Origin: Thermoleophilia bacterium
GTDB lineage: Bacteria > Actinomycetota > Thermoleophilia > Solirubrobacterales > 70-9
Length of the DNA: 48,396 bases
NCBI GenBank assembly: GCA_016649615.1
Contig: JAENXK010000003.1
Span: forward strand, 1-48,396
Direction of reading: 5' to 3'
Below, piece after piece: positions 15,825-23,204 of this stretch (position 1 is its first letter; every line of letters starts with the position of its first letter). The position numbers and the translations under genes are program-made. The notes beneath the pieces were generated by a model. It did no database searches. It worked only from the letters and a program-made list of their open reading frames with translations, and was not told where the DNA came from.

Positions 15825-17072
15825 ATGGACATCGGGTTCACTGAGATCGTTCTGACGGTAGGGCTTTTGCTGATCGTGATTTCCGGGCTTTCCGGCCTGG
15901 CTCACGGCACGGTGCTCTCGGTCTCGGTGCTCGCGGTGGCGGCCGGGATGCTGCTGCACGCGGTCGGCGTGGTCGACGTCGATCCCAATGACCACAACGT
16001 GCTCATCCTGATCGAACTGGCGCTCGTCTTCACCCTCTTCAGCGACGGTCTGGTGGTCGAGCGTGAGCTCCTGGCCAGCCACATCGGGCCGACGGCGCGG
16101 GCTCTGGTGCTGGCCATGCCGGCGACCATGGCCATGATCGCGGTCGCCGCGAAAATGCTTTTCGGCGCTCTCACCTGGCCGGAGGCGCTGCTGCTCGGCG
16201 CCGTACTCGCCCCGACCGATCCGGTGATCACGTCGGCCGTGGTCACGGCCAAGGCCATCCCGGCGAAGCTGCGGCACGTTCTCAACCTCGAGTCCGGTCT
16301 CAACGACGGCCTGGCCCTGCCTTTTGTGCTCTTCTTCATCGTGATCGCCTCGCATGAGGCCGGGGCGGGGACCGAGGCCGCGATACTGATCGGCGAGGCT
16401 GCCGCCGGGGCTCTGATCGGGCTCGGGCTGGCCACGCTGGCCGGCCGGGCGATCGATGACATGCCGGGCATCGGGTTGACCAGGAAATACGAGGGCGTCT
16501 ACGCACTCGGGGTGGCGCTGGCCGCTTTCGGGCTGGCCGAGGCCACGATCGGCAACGGCCTGGTGGCCACTTTCGTCGCCGGGATCGCGCTGGGAGTTGC
16601 CGACCGCGATACGCCGGAGGCATTCCTCGAATTCAACGAGAGCCTCGGAGCGGTGCTGCAGACGGTCACCTTCTTCGTATTCGGCGCGTTGGTCGCCTCT
16701 ATCGGGATCCCTTCTCCCGCGATCGCGGTTGCCGTCCTGCTCCTCTTCACGCTTTTCATCGCCCGCCCGGTGGCGATATCCGCGTCGTTGGCCGGATCCG
16801 ATATGCCGACGGTCCAGCGGCGCTTTCTGGCCTGGTTCGGCCCGAAAGGCGTGGCGTCGATGCTGTTTGCCCTGCTCGTTCTCGAGTCCGACGCTCCGGG
16901 GAGCAAGCTGATTTTCCAGCTGGCGGCCCTGGTCATCCTCGGGTCGATCATCGCCCACGGCCTGACCGACACCGTCGGCGCACGCTGGATCGAGCGGCAG
17001 CTCGGGACCGCCGACGGGGCCGGGAGCCCGGAAGAGCCGGCTGCTCCCCGGGGCTCTCCTCCTACGGGTTGA
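15825..17072 (+). CDS. CPA1-type monovalent cation:proton antiporter (NhaP-like)
   Basis: A 415-residue membrane protein with about twelve helices. It carries the family elements LFSDGLVVE, LGAVLAPTDPVITSAVV (canonical TDP) and LNLESGLNDGLALPF (ion-binding Asp), and the late motif WFGPKGVASMLFALL. It is a paralogue of the exchanger at 2.2-3.4 kb, but here the TDP motif is complete. The ATG at 15825 is supported by TAGAGT 7 nt upstream. Its 3' end overlaps the convergent methyltransferase gene by 11 bp. It exchanges Na+ or K+ for H+; selectivity is not deducible. Confidence 0.92.
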   Translation: MDIGFTEIVLTVGLLLIVISGLSGLAHGTVLSVSVLAVAAGMLLHAVGVVDVDPNDHNVLILIELALVFTLFSDGLVVERELLASHIGPTARALVLAMPATMAMIAVAAKMLFGALTWPEALLLGAVLAPTDPVITSAVVTAKAIPAKLRHVLNLESGLNDGLALPFVLFFIVIASHEAGAGTEAAILIGEAAAGALIGLGLATLAGRAIDDMPGIGLTRKYEGVYALGVALAAFGLAEATIGNGLVATFVAGIALGVADRDTPEAFLEFNESLGAVLQTVTFFVFGALVASIGIPSPAIAVAVLLLFTLFIARPVAISASLAGSDMPTVQRRFLAWFGPKGVASMLFALLVLESDAPGSKLIFQLAALVILGSIIAHGLTDTVGARWIERQLGTADGAGSPEEPAAPRGSPPTG

Positions 17073-17739
17073 CCGCGCGGCCCCAGATCAGCGGGTGAAT
17101 CAGGGGCACGTCGAATTCGAGCCGGTCGGTGATCAGCTTTTCAATCCTGAATCCGGAATCGCGAATCGCGGTCTCGGTCTCGCGGTTGGTGTTACATCCG
17201 CAGGCGAAGCCGTGCCAGAAGCCGTGGGCTCGTCTCTGCCAGCGGTGGAGCCGGGTGCCCTCCTCGGCCGCCACGTGCTCGAGGAAGAGCAGCTGCCCGC
17301 CCGGACGAAGCACGCGCCGTACCTCGGCCAGCGAAGCTTCGAGATCGCCGACCGTGCACAGAACCAGGGTCGAAACAACCGTGTCGGCGTAGTCTTCCGG
17401 TAGCGGAAGAGCCTCGGCCGGAGCCCGCAGCACGGTACCCTCGCGCCCGGATTGGGCCAGGTGCCGCTCGAGCCGCCGGGCCATCGGCTCGTGGGGCTCG
17501 GTCAGGATCAGCTCGACCTGCTCGTCGTAGTGGGCCAGGTTGTGGCCGGTCCCGGCACCCAGTTCGACCACTTTTCCGCCGGCGCCGCGGAGGAGCCGGG
17601 ATCTTCGCTCGGCGTTGCCGCGCCGCTCGGTACGCCACAAGAGCGGGTTGTAGAGCGCCGCGAAGAAGCTTCCCCAGACCCGCGCGAAACCGTCGGGCAA
17701 TGTTGTTCCGGGGGCCTCTTCTGCAGTCTCCGATTTCAT
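17062..17739 (-). CDS. Class I SAM-dependent methyltransferase
   Basis: A 225-residue Methyltransf_11-type enzyme. Motif I is VVELGAGTGHNL (about residues 57-68), the acidic residue after strand 2 lies in ILTEPHEPM, motif III/IV is in ADTVVSTLVLCTV, and LRPGGQLLFLEHV is the post-motif typical of this class. The C-terminal half, with WHGFACGCNTNRETE, resembles METTL7-like or phospholipid/ubiquinone-type methyltransferases. AGGAGGAGAA lies directly before the ATG at 17739, one of the strongest ribosome sites in the window. The acceptor is unknown. Confidence 0.9.
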   Translation of the reverse strand: MKSETAEEAPGTTLPDGFARVWGSFFAALYNPLLWRTERRGNAERRSRLLRGAGGKVVELGAGTGHNLAHYDEQVELILTEPHEPMARRLERHLAQSGREGTVLRAPAEALPLPEDYADTVVSTLVLCTVGDLEASLAEVRRVLRPGGQLLFLEHVAAEEGTRLHRWQRRAHGFWHGFACGCNTNRETETAIRDSGFRIEKLITDRLEFDVPLIHPLIWGRAVNP

Positions 17740-17799
17740 TTCTCCTCCTGGTTCGGCCGTGAAACCAGCATGTCACAGTGACGGGTTCCCGGCATCAGA

Positions 17800-19221
17800 T
17801 CAGGCCGATCCGGGCGGCGTAGGCCGGACCGGCGAATCCGGGGGCGCCTCCGGCGGTCGGGAATGCTCGGCCAGGAAGCTCAGGGTTTCGGAGGCGATCG
17901 CCTCGGAGTCCCCGTGCCAGGGCAGGTGCCTTGCGCCGTCGAGCGGCATGAACCTCGCGTCGGGCAGGCCGGCGGCCAGCTCGCGGCCGAGCCTGGAATT
18001 GACGGCGGTGTCGTCGTTCCGGTGCATCACCAGAGCAGGAGCCGAAACATGATCAACTGCCCCGGTCACGTCGTAGCTGTAGATCAGCCGGTAGAGCTCG
18101 GCCGCGGTATCGGGGTCGGCCGATTCCCGCTGGGCGGTCGCCCACGCCGCTCGTTCTTCCTGAGTTCCGTTTGAGACGAAGATGTCGGAGAGCATCCGGG
18201 CGCCCAATCCCCAATTCGCCCTGATCACCGTAAGGATCGATTCGCGGACGGCCTCCGGGGCAAGCTGGCTGCCGTCCGGGTAGCAGCCGGCGAATACCGC
18301 CGCGTTGACCGCGCCCGGATTTCGGGCTGCGTATCCGACCGCGATACAGCCTCCGCACGACACTCCGAACAGGGAGACGGGAGCCAGGTCGAGCTCGTCG
18401 ATCAGTCCTTCCAGGATCCGGACATCTTGGTCGAGGCTGGGGTCGTCAGGCAGGTGCCGGTCCGACAGCCCGGTGCCGGGCCGGTCGTAGCGGATCACGG
18501 TGTTCTCGCGGGCCAGTTGCTCGATGAACCCCCGGTAGCCGGGGTTCTCCCAGTCGGTCTGGAGGTTGCTGACCCAGGGCGACGGTACGATCAGTGGAGG
18601 CCCGCTTCCCACCTGGCTCCATGCGATCCGGTGGCCCTCGATCACGCAGAAGTGGATCCGCTGCTCCATCGGGACCGTCTCGGAGGACCTCTCCGGACCC
18701 GGCTCCCGCCAGCCGACCGCGCAGATTTCAAACGGTGACGGAAAGCCTTTCAGCCTGACCGATTCCGGTTCGGAGAAAGTGAGCCCCGCACCCGATCCGG
18801 CCGCGCCCCGGGCGGTTGAAGAGATCAGGATCTGGTCGCCGTCGGCGCTGCCGCAGATTCGTGCCGCCGCGTTGACCGCTTCGCCATGGACGTCGCCGTC
18901 GCTCTCATCGACCTCGCCGGTGTGGATGCCGATGCGGACCGAGACCGCGTTCTCCCTGTCTTCGGATTGCCAGCCGGCATGCGCGATCTGAATCTCCGTC
19001 GCGGCGGCGATCGCTGCCTGTGGCCCCCGGAAGGTGGAGAGGGAGCCGTCGCCCAGCGACTTGATTTCGCGCCCGCCCTTGTCGGCCACGGCCTCCCGTG
19101 CCAGAGCAGCCGACCGGCCGAGAATCTCCTGCGCCCGCTCGTCTCCGAGTTCTGCGCCCAGAGCCGTCGAGCCGACCACGTCGGTGAACAGAATCGTCAA
19201 TGTGGTCCGGTCGCGAGCCAT
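17800..19221 (-). CDS. Class III nucleotidyl cyclase fused to alpha/beta hydrolase
   Basis: A 473-residue two-domain protein. The N-terminal class III cyclase (about residues 5-170) has metal-binding D14 (ILFTDVVGST) and D58 (IKSLGDGS), and the catalytic Asn/Arg pair N117/R121 in GEAVNAAARI, so it should be active. The C-terminal alpha/beta hydrolase (about 185-455) has nucleophile S288 in GVSCGG, an acid in HRNDD and a His in ARHLPWH. The start at 19221 is chosen because MARDRTTLTILFTDVVGST is the natural cyclase N-terminus; GATACT lies 7 nt upstream. This architecture is recurrent in actinobacteria; cAMP versus cGMP and the hydrolase substrate are not known. Confidence 0.9.
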   Translation of the reverse strand: MARDRTTLTILFTDVVGSTALGAELGDERAQEILGRSAALAREAVADKGGREIKSLGDGSLSTFRGPQAAIAAATEIQIAHAGWQSEDRENAVSVRIGIHTGEVDESDGDVHGEAVNAAARICGSADGDQILISSTARGAAGSGAGLTFSEPESVRLKGFPSPFEICAVGWREPGPERSSETVPMEQRIHFCVIEGHRIAWSQVGSGPPLIVPSPWVSNLQTDWENPGYRGFIEQLARENTVIRYDRPGTGLSDRHLPDDPSLDQDVRILEGLIDELDLAPVSLFGVSCGGCIAVGYAARNPGAVNAAVFAGCYPDGSQLAPEAVRESILTVIRANWGLGARMLSDIFVSNGTQEERAAWATAQRESADPDTAAELYRLIYSYDVTGAVDHVSAPALVMHRNDDTAVNSRLGRELAAGLPDARFMPLDGARHLPWHGDSEAIASETLSFLAEHSRPPEAPPDSPVRPTPPGSA

Positions 19222-19302
19222 TTCCGGAAGTATCGCTGATCGCCACCCCCGGTCACGAAGTCCGGCCCGGCTATCCAATGCAGGTTCGGGCCGGGCAGAC
19301 GC

Positions 19303-19308
19303 TAGGCT
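19303..19308 (+). promoter_or_regulatory. -10 element TAGGCT for the GST-N gene
   Basis: TAGGCT predicts a transcript start near 19315-19316 and a leader of about 35 nt carrying GAGAGGAAGAG before the apparent ATC start. Confidence 0.35.
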
Positions 19309-19350
19309 CCGGGAGACCATCCGGTATCCGATTCGCAACGAGAGGAAGAG

Positions 19351-19629
19351 ATCAAACTTTACGTCTGCTGGGGAACTTTTCAGGTACCGGGCGCGCGGGA
19401 ACATCCGTGTCGTGAGGCCTTTGTCGCGCTTGAGGAAGCCGGGTTTGATCCGGAGGTGGTCAAGACCCACAGCTACGGGGCGCTGCCGATGGCGCTCCAG
19501 ACTCCGAGCCGGAAACACGTGAACGAGGAGACCGGCAGCCCCTGGGTGCCGGCCCTGGAGACGGATGACGGCGAATGGATCAGCGGGTCGAAAGAGATCG
19601 CCGAGTGGGCCTCTGATCACGCCGGGTGA
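19351..19629 (+). CDS. Glutaredoxin/GST N-terminal-domain protein with apparent ATC start
   Basis: About 92 residues: IKLYVCWGTFQVPGAREHPC at the start, then EAGFDPEVVKTHSYG, GSPWVPALETDDGEWISGSK and EIAEWASDHAG at the end. The layout is that of small glutathione-S-transferase-N/thioredoxin-fold proteins of actinobacteria (KLYVCWGTF, then a cis-Pro WVPxL element and SKEI). The frame has no ATG, GTG or TTG between the stop at 19303 and a GTG deep inside the domain. Where the initiator Met is expected there is ATC (19351-19353), 5 nt after a good GAGG ribosome site. Either initiation occurs at AUC, or ATG has been lost or misread. Divergent from the cyclase/hydrolase. Confidence 0.65.
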   Translation: MKLYVCWGTFQVPGAREHPCREAFVALEEAGFDPEVVKTHSYGALPMALQTPSRKHVNEETGSPWVPALETDDGEWISGSKEIAEWASDHAG

Positions 19630-19719
19630 TTCCCGGGCCGGACTCATCCGCCGCCCGGCCCCGGTGGCCTGAGTCAGCCCCGGGCCGGGCCCCGCGCTCG
19701 CACTAGTATCCGCTCGACC

Positions 19720-21177
19720 GTGGCCGACGCCGGGAAAAAGCAGAAGCCGGAAACCGGAAGCCTGAGTGGCGACGTGGAACCCGGGGGCTTTCCGGACCCC
19801 GCGGAAAGCGCGGCCTCGGCCAAGGCCGCCCGCGCAGAGGCACCGCGATCCTCACACGGGGATCTTGTGCTGCCCGGCGACCGCGTGGATCCGGTCGACC
19901 AGTTGGAGGCACAGGCTGCTTCGAGGGTGCCCGATCTGATTCCGCAGCGGTACGGCCGCATGCTCGAATCGGCGTTCACCTTCTACCGCGGGGCGGCTGG
20001 GATCATGGCCGGCGATCTCGTTCCGAGTCCCGTTTCGGGAATCCGGGTTCAGGCGTGCGGCGATGCTCACCTCTCCAACTTCGGATTGTTCGCTGCTCCG
20101 GACCGCAAGTTCGTGTTTGATGTGAACGACTTCGACGAAACCCTTCCCGGGCCCTGGGAATGGGACCTGAAGCGGCTCGCGGCCAGCCTCGAGATCGGCG
20201 GGCGCGACCGCGGCTTCGACAAAGGAGACCGGAAGCGAATGGTCGTTGATTCGGTGGCCGAGTACCGGAGGTCGATGCGCAGGTATTCCGGCATGAGCAA
20301 TCTCGACGTCTGGTACGCCAGGACGGGCCGGCCCGAGATCGTCGAGCATTTCGGATCTCAAGCCGGCGAGAAGGAGTGGAGGAGGGTCCAGAAACGCGTG
20401 GCCAAGGCCAGGGGCAAAGACAGGCTCCGTGCGTTTTCGAAGCTGACCCATGTGGTCGACGGCGAGTTGAGGATCATCAGCGACTGGCCCGATGTCGTGC
20501 CGTTGGACGAATTGGTTCCCGCCGTTCAGCTGCCCGGTCTCCATGACCGGATCAGAGCGATTCTTTCCGACTACCGGGAGACGCTCAGCCGTGACCGTCG
20601 CCACCTGCTTGACAGCTATCGATTCGTAGATGCCGCCGTGAAGGTGGTCGGGGTGGGTAGCGTGGGGACCCGTTGCTGGATGGTGCTGATGACCGGCCGG
20701 GACAGCGGGGACCCACTGTTTCTGCAGATCAAGGAGGCCCAGCAGTCGGTGCTGGAGCCGTATCTGGGCGCCAGCCAGTTCGCCAACCATGGCGAGCGGG
20801 TGGTTGAAGGCCAGCGCATCACCCAGTCGGCCGGCGACATCTTTCTCGGCTGGGTGAGGGCCGAAGGTATCGACGGCGTCAAAAGGGATTCCTACGTGCG
20901 ACAGCTGTGGGACTGGAAGGGTTCCGCTGATGTCGACACGATGGACCTGGGGATGATGACCGTCTACGGGCAGCTCTGCGGGTCGGTTCTGGCGCGCGCG
21001 CACGCCCGCACCGGGAACCGCTTCGCGATCGCCGGGTACCTGGGCAAGAGTTCGACTTTCGACCGGGCGATCGCCCGGTTCGCCTCCGCTTATGCCGACC
21101 AGAACGAGCGTGATTACGAGGCCCTTCTCGCCGCCGCGGATTCGGGGCGGATCGAAGTCGAGGCTCCGGAAAGGTGA
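19720..21177 (+). CDS. DUF2252 family protein
   Basis: A 485-residue soluble protein from a GTG. It carries DUF2252 hallmarks: FYRGAAGIMAGDL, VQACGDAHLSNFGLFAAPDR, FDVNDFDETLPGPWEWDLKR (kinase-like Asp clusters), VGVGSVGTRCWMVLM, LFLQIKEAQQSVLEPYLG and VEGQRITQSAGDIFLGW. The fold is thought to be related to protein and aminoglycoside kinases (HLSNFG resembles HGDxHxGN), but no reaction is established. The N-terminal 45 residues are disordered and charged. A TAGTAT box lies 10 nt before the GTG. The next gene starts 11 bp downstream, so it is probably co-transcribed with the lipid kinase and PAP2 genes. Confidence 0.92.
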   Translation: MADAGKKQKPETGSLSGDVEPGGFPDPAESAASAKAARAEAPRSSHGDLVLPGDRVDPVDQLEAQAASRVPDLIPQRYGRMLESAFTFYRGAAGIMAGDLVPSPVSGIRVQACGDAHLSNFGLFAAPDRKFVFDVNDFDETLPGPWEWDLKRLAASLEIGGRDRGFDKGDRKRMVVDSVAEYRRSMRRYSGMSNLDVWYARTGRPEIVEHFGSQAGEKEWRRVQKRVAKARGKDRLRAFSKLTHVVDGELRIISDWPDVVPLDELVPAVQLPGLHDRIRAILSDYRETLSRDRRHLLDSYRFVDAAVKVVGVGSVGTRCWMVLMTGRDSGDPLFLQIKEAQQSVLEPYLGASQFANHGERVVEGQRITQSAGDIFLGWVRAEGIDGVKRDSYVRQLWDWKGSADVDTMDLGMMTVYGQLCGSVLARAHARTGNRFAIAGYLGKSSTFDRAIARFASAYADQNERDYEALLAAADSGRIEVEAPER

Positions 21178-21187
21178 TGGAAGCGTG

Positions 21188-22516
21188 ATGGGGCCGACAG
21201 CGAGTCAGACCGGGCGACCTGAGCCGACCCGCGGGCAGAGAGCGGCCGCACTGGTGGCGTTCGCCCTTGCGCTGGCTGCGGCTCTGCTGCTGATCGATCT
21301 GGTGCTGCGCCAGTTCCCCTGGGGGCTGGTCTTTTTCGGGATGACGGCGGTGGCGCTCGTATTGGGCTGGAACGGAATCATCAGAGTCGGGACGGCTCGG
21401 GTGGTCTGGCTCTCGGCTGCCGCTCTGGTTCTGGTGACGGCGCTGCTGGTTCTGATCGGCCCCGGAGCCGGTGTCGTTCCGTCGCTGGTGATATTGGCCG
21501 TTCTCGCCCTGGCGCTCGCCGCCGCCCGCCGGGCCTACCGGATAAGGACACCGCTGGAAGACGTTCCCGCCCCAGAGCGCGCCGTGCTTTTCTACAATCC
21601 GAAGTCCGGGGGCGGCAAGGCCGAGAAGTTCTCGGTCGCATCCGAGGCGCGTTCGCGAGGCATCAGGCCGATCGAACTGGAGCTCGGTGTCGATCTGGAG
21701 CAGCTCGTGCGGGGCGCCGTCGCCGACGGCGCCGACGGTCTCGCCATGGCCGGCGGGGACGGCTCTCAGGCCGTGGTCGCAGCGGTTGCCGCCGAGCTCG
21801 ACCTTCCGTACGCCTGCATCCCGGCCGGGACGCGAAATCATTTCGCCCTGGATCTCGGGGTCGACCGCGATGATGTCGTCGGGGCATTGGATGCCTTCGT
21901 TGACGGGGGAGAGCGGAGGGTCGACCTGGCCGAGGTGAATGGGCGAATCTTCGTCAACAACGTCTCACTCGGTGTGTATGCGGAGGCGGTCCAGCGCGAG
22001 GGCTATCGCGAGGCAAAGCTGAGGACGATCTTCGCGACCGTTCCCGAGGTCATGGGACCGGACGGGGAGGGACTCGACCTGCGATGGAAGGGCCCGGGCG
22101 GGCACGAGCATTCTTCGAGCGCGGCGATCCTGGTTTCGAACAACCGGTACCGCCTGGGGCGGGCGGTCGGGTCGGGAACCCGCCCGAAAATCGACGATGG
22201 ACTTCTGGGGGTGACTGTCGCTTCATCGCCGACCGGAGGAGGTTCCGGCGGACGCCTGCCGCAGCGGCCCTGGCGGGAGTGGTCGGACCCGGAATTCGAA
22301 GTTCTCACAGACAGCCCCGTTCCGGCCGGAATCGACGGTGAGGCCGTCAGGCTGGATCCGCCGCTTCGTTTCAGGATCAGGCCGGCCGTACTGAGGGCCC
22401 GGATCGCCCGCCGGCATCCCGGCGCGTCGCCTTCGGCGGCGGTCCCCGAAGGCGCCGTTGAAGGAATCCGCGGTCTGGCACGCATAGCGGCCGGCAAGAA
22501 CCCCGGTGGAAAATGA
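21188..22516 (+). CDS. Diacylglycerol kinase-like lipid kinase with N-terminal membrane domain
   Basis: A 442-residue protein. Four hydrophobic helices (about 18-40, 45-62, 72-92, 97-116) precede a DAGK catalytic domain. Motifs are NPKSGGGK (137-144), AGGDGSQ (188-194; Ser replaces the common Thr) and CIPAGTRNHFALDLG, with NNVSLG later. This family phosphorylates diacylglycerol, sphingoid or other lipid alcohols with ATP. ATG 21188 was chosen; GTG 21185 directly before it is equally possible. It sits between DUF2252 and a PAP2 phosphatase whose start overlaps its stop, an arrangement suggesting opposing phosphorylation and dephosphorylation of a lipid. Confidence 0.9.
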   Translation: MGPTASQTGRPEPTRGQRAAALVAFALALAAALLLIDLVLRQFPWGLVFFGMTAVALVLGWNGIIRVGTARVVWLSAAALVLVTALLVLIGPGAGVVPSLVILAVLALALAAARRAYRIRTPLEDVPAPERAVLFYNPKSGGGKAEKFSVASEARSRGIRPIELELGVDLEQLVRGAVADGADGLAMAGGDGSQAVVAAVAAELDLPYACIPAGTRNHFALDLGVDRDDVVGALDAFVDGGERRVDLAEVNGRIFVNNVSLGVYAEAVQREGYREAKLRTIFATVPEVMGPDGEGLDLRWKGPGGHEHSSSAAILVSNNRYRLGRAVGSGTRPKIDDGLLGVTVASSPTGGGSGGRLPQRPWREWSDPEFEVLTDSPVPAGIDGEAVRLDPPLRFRIRPAVLRARIARRHPGASPSAAVPEGAVEGIRGLARIAAGKNPGGK

Positions 22517-23162
22517 TGAGATCCAGGGACGGTCGGAACAGGTGAGCGGCGTCGAAGAAGAGTCCGGCGAGGTGTCGGACGCCAGGAGTGGACCGCTGCG
22601 CGCGCTTGACGAGATGAATCGCCTCGATCTGGCCGTCTACACGGCTGTCGCCCGTTCCCCGACGCCGTCTCTCGACTCCGCCCTGAGGAGGCTTTCCGAT
22701 GCGGCCGATCACTCAAAGATCTCGATGGCGGCCGCTGCCGCGCTGACCGTCGGGACGGGACCGGCCGGCCGCCGCGCCGTCGTCCGCGGACTGCTTTCGG
22801 TCGCGGTCACCTCCGCGGTGATGAACATCGCGGTCAAACCGCTGGCAAGGCGTCGCCGTCCGGATCGCCCGGCCGCCGAGGTGCCCGAGGCGAGGCATGT
22901 GGAGATGCCGACCTCCCACTCGTTCCCGTCGGGCCACTCGGCGGCGGCTTTCGCCTTCGCCGCCGGTACCGGCCGCACTCTCCCCTGGGCCGAACCGCCG
23001 CTCAACATTCTGGCCACCCTGGTCGGCTATTCCCGGGTCCATACCGGCGTTCACTACCCGCTGGACGTGATCGTCGGTGCCCTTTGCGGTGTGACTCTGG
23101 CCGAGGTCACCAACCGGGTGATCGACCGGTCCCGGTGGGGTAGCCCCGCCGACCGGTCCTGA
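22506..23162 (+). CDS. PAP2-superfamily phosphatase
   Basis: A 218-residue membrane phosphatase with the three PAP2 motifs: K111-PLARRRRP, S139-FPSGHS and GYSRVHTGVHYPLDV (catalytic His in the second and third). It dephosphorylates phosphatidate, isoprenyl diphosphates or similar lipids at the membrane. The GTG at 22506 overlaps the lipid kinase stop; the GTG at 22542 is a plausible alternative giving 206 residues and losing only an acidic, non-conserved N-terminus. It is probably translated from the same mRNA as the kinase. Confidence 0.9.
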   Translation: MENDEIQGRSEQVSGVEEESGEVSDARSGPLRALDEMNRLDLAVYTAVARSPTPSLDSALRRLSDAADHSKISMAAAAALTVGTGPAGRRAVVRGLLSVAVTSAVMNIAVKPLARRRRPDRPAAEVPEARHVEMPTSHSFPSGHSAAAFAFAAGTGRTLPWAEPPLNILATLVGYSRVHTGVHYPLDVIVGALCGVTLAEVTNRVIDRSRWGSPADRS

Positions 23163-23182
23163 TCGCCGGGTAATCGGTGAGT

Positions 23183-23202
23183 CCCGCCCATGCCCGGGCG
23201 GG
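23183..23202. terminator. Bidirectional hairpin between convergent genes
   Basis: A perfect 7-bp stem, CCCGCCC (23183-23189) and GGGCGGG (23196-23202), with loop ATGCCC. It lies between the PAP2 stop (23162) and the convergent antiporter stop (23205), so it could end transcription from both sides. Confidence 0.55.
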
Positions 23203-23204
23203 GT

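Noticed and set aside
19655-19700. GC-rich palindromic-looking stretch before the DUF2252 gene
   Set aside because: The arms do not pair over more than a few bases when aligned, so I do not call it a terminator.
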